Shown in pieces: positions 44,701 to 54,225 of a stretch of 64,000 nucleotides of DNA. The notes below the pieces were generated by a model that saw only the letters and a program-made list of their open reading frames with translations, had not been told where the DNA came from and did no database searches. A program made the translations under genes and the position numbers. Source of the DNA: Branchiostoma floridae (taxonomy: Eukaryota; Chordata; Leptocardii; Amphioxiformes; Branchiostomatidae). Numbering within the stretch: position 1 is the first letter of the stretch; each line of letters begins with the position of its first letter. The stretch spans positions 12,895,926 to 12,959,925 of the forward strand of contig NC_049988.1 of assembly GCF_000003815.2 (NCBI RefSeq). Direction: 5' to 3'.

Positions 44701-47700
44701 GGCACGGACGCTCACGATGTGTCCGCGGCCGTTTCGGACCGCAATGAACGCGTCCAGAACGTCTGAAACGCGCTCGGACGCCATTGGACGCTTGTAGACG
44801 CCGTCCGGGCAGTTTCGGACGCTTGAATTTTCACAGAGGCCTATCTCACTATTGTTGCAATCTACAGAGAATGTCATCCATAAAATTTACTTGCTGTGGC
44901 CTTATATGGAATATGCAATGCTTTAGAGCACCTCTGATCACAATGGGAATCTTGTTTGTTATTATAGATCATAATTCCTGACCAGTTGTTTGGCATAAGT
45001 GTCTGAATTAATATTTTGTTGGGCCTTGTGTTGTATTTGCAGATACCAAAAGACTCTAGCAAAATATGCCATTCCCATTCTTGATTGCTGGCTACAGATT
45101 TTAATATCAAATTCCCATTAAACATTCTGTGTTATTAAAATCTTTTTCCAACATCTTCCTTAGTTCAAAGGTTAAAATAGAGTACAATGCTAAACTTCCA
45201 ACACTAAGGTGTGCAGGGATCAAATTTTCAACAACCACTGTTGCCTCTGTCATAATCAGTTGTCATAACCTGTTCAGAACATAATTTTGCGAGTTTCAAA
45301 TACATTATCTTAGACTGGGATATTTATTCTGGTCTACACAGGTCCATGGGCGATACTGCTACTCTGACTACAGCAGTGGAGAAGGAAATTACTTCAAGTA
45401 AGTCTGCAGTCTATTTGTGCTACTTTACTCAATCAATTCTTTCTATATGAACTACTGTACTAATTCTGTCATCAAGTCTCCTTACATGTATATGTCTGTA
45501 TATTAATTTATGAGAAAATAACAGCTCAACATAAAGCATAATTTGAATATATGAATTTTCTGAAGTAATTGCTTGTCCACTTTTCCTCTTTTTTCCGAAT
45601 GAATGATTGTATGGTAGAATGAATGGTAAAGCATCTGTGCTAGGGTAAATGGATGTATGAATGATAGAATGAATAGATAGATGAATGAAAGAATAAATGA
45701 ATGAAAGAATAAATGGTGGAATGAATGGATAAATGATACAATGAATTGTAAAATGAATGAATGGACAAATGCATGAATAAATAAATACATGAATGCATGA
45801 ATGATTGAATATATGAATGAATGAATAAATGAAAAAAATTGTTGTTAATGGTTAAAATAATGCTGATTCTTCATCTGATCTAGTTGTAACCCAGGAGAGT
45901 ACTGCTGTGGTACTAAGTGCTGTATGAACTCTGCTGGGGCATTCTACTCACTCTGGTACTTCTGGTAAGTATAAGCATATCACATGGTTCATAAAGGTAT
46001 CATATTCAAGATTTTTATGCATCTTAAATGTCTCACACTGACTTGATGTACACACAAACATCTGTACCTGGTGCTGAACACGATTCACTCATGGGTAAAC
46101 ACAGATGTCCTTGTTAAACAAAAGCCATACACAGGTATCTTTCCTGTCCTTGACACTGAATACATCAAACACATGGGTAAACACATCTGTCCTTGGTGCT
46201 GGACACCATCCATACACAGGTAATCACAGCTGTCATGGGTGCTGCCCAACATCAACAAATAGGTAAACACTGCTGTCCTTGGTGCTGAACACCAGCCACA
46301 CACAGGTGATCACAGCTGTCCCTGGTGCTGAACACGATCCACACACAGGTGATCACAGCTGTCCCTGGTGCTGAACACCATCCACACACAGGTGATCACA
46401 GCTGTCCCCGGTGCTGAACACCATCCACACACAGGTAATCACAGCTGTCCCTGGTGCTGAACACCATCCACACACAGGTAATCACAGCTGTCCCTGGTGC
46501 TGAACACCATCCACACACAGGTAATCACAGCTGTCCCTGGTGCTGAACACCATCCACACACAGGTAATCACAGCTGTCCCTGGTGCTGAACACCATCCAC
46601 ACACAGGTGATCACAGCTGTCCCTGGTGCTGAACACCATCCACACACAGGTGATCACAGCTGTCCCTGGTGCTGAACACGATCCACACACAGGTGATCAC
46701 AGCTGTCCCTGGTGCTGAACACCATCCACACACAGGTGATCACAGCTGTCCCTGGTGCTGGACACCATCCATACACAGGTAATCACAGCTGTCATGGGTG
46801 CTGCCCAACATCCACAAATAGGTAAACACTGCTGTCCTTGGTGCTGAACACCAGCCACACACAGGTAATCACAGCTGTCCCTGGTGCTGAACACCATCCA
46901 CACAAGGGTAAACACACCTGTCCCTGATGCAGAAGACTATTCACGCACAGGTGAACACACCTGTCCTTGTTGCTGAATACTGTACACTCACAGGTAAACA
47001 CATCTGTCCCTGGTGCTGAACACTTTCTGCACACAGGAAAACACACCTGTCCTTGGTGCTGAACACCATCCACACACATGTAAGCATATCTTCCCTTGTG
47101 CTGAACACCATCTGCAAACACATCTGCCCCCTGTGCTGAACACTATCTGCAAACACATGTCACTTCTGTTGAACACCATCTACAAAAACATCAAATTGAA
47201 TGCTCTTTGCTGAACGCGATCTGCAAACACTTTGCTTATTGTAAGTTTGTCATCCCTCCAGGCTGATTGTACTGATGGGGATCATCCTGTGCTCCAGTGG
47301 AGGTTTCTGGTACCGACGCCGGTACTACCAGCAGCGCATCGTCACAACCATCGAGAGGCAGGGACAGAACGGATTTGTCGCACGCACCACTCACACCATG
47401 GAGGAGCTACCTAGTAAGAATGATTAGGCCACACCAATTTGATTTGTTGATTCTCGGATTTCCCGACCCAGTTTTTTCCGATTTCGAAAAAAAAATTAGT
47501 CCCAAGAAAAAGATCCATTGTTCCCTTCTTGAGTTATCGTCTTCAGAAGTTTTTGACAAAAATGCCCCTGCTATCCAAAAACTAGACGCTATGGGGCCCA
47601 TGCAAACTTATGTAACGTATTTCTGAGCACAAGAGCTATCTTGCACTTAAAAATCGTGACCATAGCTTCTTCAGAACACGAGATAGCAAACCAGGAAGTT

Positions 47701-49314
47701 GCGCTGCAGTACCAATGGAAGCTGCTAGGGAGGTCAAAATTGCCAATAACCTTCATCTTCCCAACACCTACCCACATACCAAATATCATCGTAGTCCATC
47801 AAGAGGTTCTCAAGTTATGATGTCCACAAATATCCAGAAACACAAACACACAGACACACACACACACAGACACACTGAAAAGTATACCTCCATTTTTCAT
47901 GGAGGTAATAATATAGGTTTTGCTATTGCAGACCTTTAAGAAACCCCATTCCAGGGGCACATACTGCTGAAAAACCAATCAGAGCGCTTATTTGCAGTCA
48001 CATGATCAGAACAGTGGTATAATATCAAAGGAAGAGATTCATTGGATAAATCATGCCACGGAAAGCTGAAAACTTGACTACCTACCTTGTTTTTTGTCTT
48101 ATATATTGTTTACCACAGACTTTTTTTGCAAATTTTTCTTTCGACCGATCGCTCCAATCTTTTTCTGAAAAAATCTGAGAACCAAGAAATTAAATTAATG
48201 TGGCCTTAATATAAGGTTACCTTTACTTACTGTAAATGCATTTAATCTCATGGGGATTCAATTTCCTGTTAGTGGGAAAATGGAGATATTGCAGTGGTCT
48301 TATTTTTGCAGCTGTGCCATAGACTGTAGACAAAAACTATAAAGGAAAAATGTTTGCGGTTGTTTTAAGTCTGGGGTGATGTAGCCACCGTGAAAACTGT
48401 GAACAAAAAACCATTGCAAACGTATCTGCATTTACAGTATTTTGCTTGTTCTGACTTTGGCTTTGATAGCAAATTATTCAAAAGACACTTAGATTCTTTT
48501 TTGTAAAATTCTAGCTTTTTATATTTGATTTGTAAATTATATTTTTGAAGTATATTATCAGAACAGGATGTTATTTGTTAAATTACAACATCAGTCATAT
48601 CGTAGTACAGTAGCTACAATAACCACAGTATTAACAGTATTATCACTGTATTTTTACTATAATTGTGGGTTTGCTAAGGAATAACAATGTCTATGTGTTT
48701 AACTATGTGTGGATGGTGTTCAGCACCAAGGACAGGTCTGGTTACTTGTGTGTGGATGTCGTTTAGCAATTAACAAGGACAAGTCTGTTTACCAAAGTAT
48801 TCTAGTCTTTAAAGTAAACAAACATCACGCGGTCTTTGCAGTCTTTGAAGTAAACATAGTTTTTTTTATGAATGTAAGTTCATGATTTTAGGATCAGAGT
48901 ACTTAATCAAAAGCTTGTTGATAAGTGCTTTATTTTGTGTATGGGCATAGAATTTGAAATTGTAACATAATAATTTTTTTTTCAAATTGCTTTTTTTTTA
49001 TCTCTGTAGGTGATAGCAGCTACTGTGCCCCAAGAGCTGTTGCTGTCACATCGCGATCCGCACCGACAAACGCTCCCAACGTTCCCGTCTATCCAATCAA
49101 ATACACCATCACGCACACCGGGCCCTACCCCTACCCCTATCCCTACCCCATGCCCCCACCAAACGGCCCTCCCCCTCCCTACACCCAGGCAGTGATAGGC
49201 CCACAGGCTGCTACTGGGCATGTAGCACCAGCGCCCCCTGGAGTGGTGAATGAGAACTGCAGCTCCAGTAATGCAGCCCCTACTGCTACCACTACAACTA
49301 TCATATCTGGGTAA
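41723..49314 (+). CDS. VOPP1/WBP1-family membrane protein
   Basis: Five coding exons: 41723-41788, 45342-45397, 45884-45964, 47262-47413 and 49010-49314, phases consistent, 219 residues (human VOPP1 172). Residues 1-22 are a signal peptide. A short cysteine-rich ectodomain follows (C28, C42, C48, C49, C53, C54), with the CCGTKCC block equivalent to CCGSRCC in VOPP1. A single transmembrane helix (about 65-85, starting LWYFW) ends in a basic RRRYY stop-transfer. The cytoplasmic tail is rich in proline and tyrosine (PYPYPYPYP) and has PPPPY at 172-176, a PPxY ligand for WW domains. VOPP1 is an endolysosomal protein that binds WWOX through such motifs; the wider family includes WBP1 and WBP1L. 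LWYFW and RRR favour VOPP1, but a pre-duplication common ancestor is possible. Intron 1 carries nested transposons, intron 3 a minisatellite, intron 4 two transposons. Confidence 0.86.
42438..42590 (+). repeat. Dispersed AGTGACACTA...GTAGCCATGA repeat, copy 1
   Basis: Shares AGTGACACTA, GTAGCCATG, a TTGCCAACTTGG-like block and GATACCAGT with 60984-61130 and 62030-62175. Confidence 0.6.
42696..44839. mobile_element. 2.1 kb inverted-repeat element with CGTCC/GGACG arrays
   Basis: Ends CCTCTGTGAAAATTCAAGCG and CGCTTGAATTTTCACAGAGG are perfect 20-bp inverted repeats. The subterminal 400-450 bp at the left and 250 bp at the right are packed with GGACG/CGTCC. The first thirteen bases match the ends of the 6.6 kb ZSWIM2 element at all but one position. 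No transposase is recognised; a short ORF (43389-43727) has no known family. Confidence 0.82.
45597..45835. repeat. (ATGA)n tetranucleotide repeat
   Basis: Imperfect ATGA/ATGG units over 240 bp just before exon 3 of the VOPP1-like gene. Confidence 0.93.
46060..47230. repeat. 43-bp minisatellite in VOPP1-like intron 3
   Basis: Roughly 27 units of 43 bp, nearly identical at 46295-46790 and degenerate at both ends. Each has CACAGCTGTCCCTGGTGCTG and ends in CACACACAGGT(G/A)ATC. Because 43 is not a multiple of three, the open frames seen on the minus strand cycle through all frames and are not genes. It stops 31 bases before exon 4. Confidence 0.95.
47424..48209. mobile_element. Inverted-repeat element at the start of VOPP1-like intron 4
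   Basis: Left TTAGGCCACACCAATTTGAT and right TTAATGTGGCCTTAA with its ATTTAA extension are imperfect inverted repeats running on into GATTCTCGGATTT/AAAATCTGAGAACC. Inside are a CA-rich tract and a CATTTTTCATGGAGG hairpin. It begins 11 bases after the exon 4 boundary. Confidence 0.7.
48230..48437. mobile_element. TA-flanked MITE (CTGTAAATGC ends), copy 2
   Basis: CTGTAAATGCATTTA at the left and TGCATTTACAG at the right, flanked by TA on each side. Same family as 8454-8609. Lies in VOPP1-like intron 4. Confidence 0.82.
48706..48762 (-). repeat. Stray inverted unit of the 43-bp minisatellite
   Basis: GGATGGTGTTCAGCACCAAG read on the plus strand is the reverse complement of the minisatellite unit of the previous intron. 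Confidence 0.85.
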
Positions 49315-49416
49315 ACTGGCCACAGGTTTTTAATCAGAAAATTTCTGTTTGCATATCAGCTATATTTGTTGAGGTTCTTGCCACATTAACAGATACAGTT
49401 CTTTAAAGGGAGCAAC

Positions 49417-49633
49417 GCTAGTTCACCTTTATCCACGGGGTAACCAATATCCATTGTTTACAAAAAACATGATGCTTACTTTAGGGAATGCTCAACTGAC
49501 AGTTGTTTAAAATTACAATATTTTTCAACATACTGAAATATTTTGTCTCCTGTCCACTGAAGAGCATGAAAAAAAATTTTTTAGAAATAATGGATATAGG
49601 TTATCCCATTAGATAAAGCTAAGGTGATCTAGC
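49417..49633. mobile_element. Foldback MITE, GCTAGTTCACC family, copy 2
   Basis: GCTAGTTCACCTTTATCCA and the inverted GATAAAGCTAAGGTGATCTAGC form the arms. It is 102 bases past the VOPP1-like stop, so probably within its 3' UTR. Confidence 0.78.
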
Positions 49634-49950
49634 ATTTTATTACCGATGAATGAGGAAACAATGAAATTAGATTATTACATATCAATTACATCTTGAGTAT
49701 GATCTGACTTTTGCTAGTGCTCCAATAGAATTGATGGTATAAATTGTCCCACCTTTTCTAGAATACCATTTGAGAAAACCTTTAACTTAAAGATTAATTC
49801 TGCTTCTTGTTGCCAAAAGTTCAAACCTCCCTGACCAGTTAGATTTCATTATGAAGGCAACTTTTCTTCTGACAAACATTTTTTCCAAATCATCCCATCA
49901 GTTTTGGTATTCCCAAAGGAATTCATATTGATCAAATCATCATGACTTAA

Positions 49951-50500
49951 AGGCGCCCAGAGCAGTTTTTAGTGCATTAAAATAGGAAATATTCTGGATG
50001 AGACAATCAGTACGATATTGACATGTACTTCACCGTTCTAGCACGTTTGTATCATTATTTAGTACTTTCAGCGTTTAGAATGACGCGCAAACATGCCGCA
50101 AACGGACCCCTTTGATTTATTATATCCTACAATAAATCAGCACAGGATCGAGCCACTAACGGTTTCCCGTCGGTACTTTTCGGAGATTTTCGAACGCATG
50201 AGGTCACCGAGCGAATTGAATCTGATTCGCACATTCGCAAATCGAAATCTTATTCGAACAAGTGACGACATCTCCGGAAGCGTTCGGGATTCTTTGGTCA
50301 TGTTCACGTGCGTTCCGCAAATTTGAAATAATGGCACGTGCAGCGCTCTGATTTTCAATGAGTTCTCACCACCCAGCGATGGCTCATCTTTGCTCAATAA
50401 AGGTCGATATGCATTGAGATAGTGTTATTCAAGCTTACATTGTGTAAAAATGACGTGAAAATTAAATTTGAAAAGACTAAAAAAACTGCTCTGGGCGCCT
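49951..50500. mobile_element. TTAA-flanked MITE (AGGCGCCCAGAGCAG ends)
   Basis: AGGCGCCCAGAGCAGTTTTT and AAAAACTGCTCTGGGCGCCT are perfect 20-bp inverted repeats bordered by TTAA at both sides. Interior without a recognised protein. Confidence 0.88.
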
Positions 50501-50974
50501 TTAATGCTACAAAATTAACATATCTGACAATCTCTTCCAAAGAGGAGTGCACAAAAATTATAGTGCCATCAGATGTAGGTGGGGAAAACGTAGAATATTA
50601 GATATTTTTGAAACACCTATGAAAACGAAATTTTTAACAGCTGGTGTGCTTATTTTTGAAATGCTTTAAACTAAAGGTTTTAGCATTAAAAATATTGATA
50701 TATTTGAGATTTATTTGTGGATTCCAAAAGTTGTACCATTCTCTGCATGATACAAATTCATAGGTAAATTTTGAATTCAGTTGTCAATCTAAGGTTAAAT
50801 TGAGCTATCAATACTCAAAAATGGTCAATAAAATTTGGATTTCAAAATACAAGAAAACAATTAAGTATCAAAGGGCACTAGAAGTGTCACTATGTAGTTT
50901 CTCTAGTCAGAGTACTTTGTGGATCCTTCAAATAGTGATATTATTGCTGATTCAAAATAACTTTCATAATGTAT

Positions 50975-51600
50975 GTATAGCTCAATTGGTAGTGGCTGCA
51001 CACCTGGGCTATTGGTTCAAATCTCTGTTTGAATAGTATACATGAAAGGGTATCCTAGTTAAAGCAGCATTCTGCTCTTTTGGAAATGATGTGAAATCGA
51101 GGGCCAATGTTTGAGGAGGTGCCTTGAGCATGTAACAACAGTCTCATTACTCAGATGTGTACCTATACACCTTTCTCACGCGGCGGCCATGATAGATCGA
51201 AGAAGAGGTCTGAATGAGGCAAACAGACAAAACTTATTTCTAAAATCAGGTCCCATTTAGTTTTCCCCCAAACCACACAAATTTTCATGATATAAGATAG
51301 AATAATAAATATTACTTGAAGTGTTATGCACGAAAGATGTAGCAATTTAGAGTTAGACTGACCCCATAGTCCCTAAAGAGATGCAAAATAACAACATGAT
51401 AATGCAAATTTTTAACGAATTTGCAGCCATTCACTTATTGGTCGATTTCCTAATTGGCAGGCTACCATTGGTCGAACTGCTAGTTATGATGGACAGCCTT
51501 TTGTTTGCCACACTGAACTCGTTTTAGATCTATCATGGTCGCCGCGTGAGAAAGGTGTATTGGCTGCAATTGTACAACTGCTAGTAGGTAAATTATATCG
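50975..51600 (+). mobile_element. tRNA-derived SINE interrupted by a MITE
   Basis: ATAGCTCAATTGGTAGTGGC is a good A box and GGTTCAAATCTC a good B box, followed by a non-tRNA body. The body is split by the insertion 51168-51557 and seems to resume with TTGGCTGCAATTGTACAAC. Confidence 0.7.
51168..51557. mobile_element. TA-flanked MITE (CACCTTTCTCACGCGG ends)
   Basis: CACCTTTCTCACGCGGCGGC and the inverted GCCGCGTGAGAAAGGTG, extended by CATGATAGATC/GATCTATCATG, form arms of about 30 bp with TA on each side. Confidence 0.85.
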
Positions 51601-53141
51601 GAGTTGCAAACTCAACTTTATACTGTAATTGCAAATTTACTGTTCACGGTTTTCACTGTGACACCTGTGAAGTGAACTTATCATTACGGATAAGAATTGA
51701 TTCAAATTCTTTTACATGCACCTTGTTCCACCGTGAACATTTGAACATTTAATTCTGATAACAGATTCGAGTTTCTTAAAATTCTGGAAGTTTAGTCCTG
51801 AAAAGACACTGAGAATTACAGCACATTATCATTTAGAAAAAAATTTCTAATTTGATACTCTGGGTGGCAAAAGAAAGAAAAATTCTTATTTGGTAATTGG
51901 TACTTTGCCTCTGTACCATGCATTTTAGATTGAATTTTGTATTGTCTGGATATTTGAGAAGAGTTTATAGTCCTTGGTTGTGTGTAAGAGGAAACAAAAT
52001 GTCATAGTGTTAGTAGTTGATATCTTTTAAGACTAGTTGACGAAGTAAATATTTTCAGAACTGGAATATTTCTAAATAACAAGATTCTATCTTCACACTC
52101 AAGTGTTTTCTCAATCAATAATTTGGTGACCATATTTCACCTTCCTTGGGGCAATTCTTTGTTGGTTTTTTCCTGACTGGTTCACATTGTACTGCAGCAT
52201 AGGTGTCTCTGCTTACACATGTGGTCCTATACAAAAAGTATAATTGTAAAAGGCATTGTGAACCAATCTGTTGGAAGGTGGCAGACAGTCACCTTAATGT
52301 CCATTGAATAAAACACTTGTGTGCAAAGAATGTTATTCAAGGTTCACAGATATTACAAGTATGTCATTCTAGACTTAGAATTATCTTTAGTGAATATTTT
52401 GTTTTGTGCATTAAGTTTTGTGCATTAAGTATTGTTTATCACCTAAACAAAAGACAAGAGACAAAGATATTGCTTCCTGTACGCCTTTCATTGAATTTCC
52501 GAAAATGTATGTTCAACTGTTGTAATTTTACTACATTATTTATATTCTGTTGTCATACGTACAAATCTCACTAGGAGTCGCTCATGACTGGCTGCTGTTG
52601 ACGGTTAACCATGCACGAGCGACCCCTAGCAGGAGAAGATATTATTGTCACTGTGAATACTGTGAGGTGCAATGTACACTGGTCATAAATGTGATAAAAC
52701 AAAAGAATTATAATTGGATAGTAATAAAGACAGACAAAGAAGGATTGTATGGAAGTGGAGTAGGAATTTCAGATTAGATATTTACATGACAATCTTAGAA
52801 ATAAATTGCACAAAAGTTTACATTGACAAATGGCTAAAATGGCAAAAAAAATCAAGAAAAATTACCCATTTTCACGCTCACACACCAAAACAATCTTTTC
52901 CTTGCCTGCAACTTGAAATTGTCCGCATAGTTACTTGTTTGTGTTTAATATACTTGAAGTGACATTTTAAAAACATTAGGACATACGTTTTCAGTCAACA
53001 TAAAATGTACAAACCATAAAGATATAATATTATATATGACCTATATGTTTGTATGGAAGGAAACGGGATATACAAATGTGCCTCAATGTATAACACTATT
53101 GCCGTTCAAAGATGGAACAAAAACGGGCCAAAATATATGTG
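51601..53141. other. Probable 3' flank of the VOPP1-like gene
   Basis: AT-rich, no gene. A small hairpin at 52571-52626 has arms CTAGGAGTCGCTCATG and CATGCACGAGCGACCCCTAG. Confidence 0.45.
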
Positions 53142-53147
53142 AATAAA
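53142..53147 (+). terminator. AATAAA, possible distal poly(A) signal
   Basis: Canonical AATAAA followed by a GT-rich stretch (GTTGTATCTGAGTGTC). If used it would give the VOPP1-like mRNA a 3' UTR of nearly 4 kb; not proven. Confidence 0.25.
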
Positions 53148-53552
53148 GTTGTATCTGAGTGTCAGCAAAAATTATATGTGTTCCATTCCCTTTTCTGCAC
53201 TTTTTATTGGCATGAAAATTATATAGTGTAGAAAGCAAAATTCAGTGTCCATACGGTCCTAGGTAAAATACAGTGCTAAATCTTATTAAGCCTTGATGTT
53301 TCTAAAATGCTAAAAAAAAGTACACCGATACTTCAGAAGTCACGATACCTACGGATGATTAATTCTAGCAGCAAATATGCAATTCAGGTAAGGTAAAATA
53401 AAGATAGCCTTTCTTTAGGCCACAGAAGCAGAGGGTCGTTGTTAAGTGCGTTTAGGGAAAGGTATAGATCGTTTTCACGTGACGTCACAGTCAGGTTCGA
53501 ACGTTGTCAATACGGAACTTACACGGGTGAACGGGCAAAATACACCCCTCAT

Positions 53553-53645
53553 ACTCAGTCGCGTCGTTTTGTGTCAGTTTTAGGTACGCAGGCATACGCT
53601 CAGTGCAGCCACGTACGCGTACTTAAAACCGACACAAGTCGAGTC
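53553..53645. repeat. Foldback sequence
   Basis: ACTCAGTCGCGTCGTTTTGT...GGTACGC and the inverted GCGTACTTAAAACCGACACA...GAGT form arms of about 35 bp around a 20-bp loop. Probably the centre of a larger degraded MITE with CGTGACGTCAC near its left edge. Confidence 0.55.
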
Positions 53646-54225
53646 AGATTCAGGCAAAAATGTCAATGCGGACCCTTTACGGACTTGATATACAAAAGCT
53701 CGTGTGACTGCACCCACTGTGGATTGTACCTATAGGATGCGGTTACACGTTCTGTAAAAACAATCTATTGGAAGGCGTAGCCAAACACTCTCCTTTTACT
53801 ACTCTCCAAGCGGAGGCTAGGCTCCGGCTGTTTTTCTAGCGCTTTTTTAGTCGATTTTATCGGGCTTTCTATTTCCTATTGTATCTTATATTGTCAAAAC
53901 CTAACTCTGGCTGGCGTCCTTCGGGAAAAATGACAAAGAAGGACTAGGCCCAACAAAAACGACTAAAAAACGTTAAAAAACAGCTGGGGCCTAACCTCTG
54001 CTTGAAGAGTATCCTTCCACCCCTAATGCCAAACTGTAGTCAGTTACCAATTCGAATACCTGGATAAAGTGATGTAAGTCCTAAAATGTGCATTTCCAAA
54101 GAGTATAAAATCGTTAGTACGACAGGATTTGACCCCAGGGCCTCAGTTCCGGGTGAAACACTCTGAATGCAAAAAGACCCAATGATATGAGTGCAATTCA
54201 ACCCAAAATTTGACAGGTTTTCAGT

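Larger units (their letters stand above)
42299..44904. mobile_element. Outer MITE split by a later insertion, VOPP1-like intron 1
   Basis: Left AGGCCACAGCATGTAAATTT and right AAATTTACTTGCTGTGGCC are inverted, continuing into GGATGACAT/ATGTCATCC. About 460 bp belongs to this element; 42696-44839 is inserted within it. A relative begins at 61866. Its interior includes the AGTGACACTA repeat. Confidence 0.7.

Noticed and set aside
45503-45790. Phe/Ile/Ser-rich minus-strand ORF
   Set aside because: Product of the ATGA tetranucleotide repeat.
46697-47179. Cys/Trp-rich minus-strand ORFs of about 70-110 residues
   Set aside because: The 43-bp period reads all three frames in turn; this is a repeat artefact with no gene context.
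46060-47230. Regular repeats that could suggest a CRISPR array
   Set aside because: The 43-bp units are contiguous without unique spacers, and the region is an intron of an animal gene.
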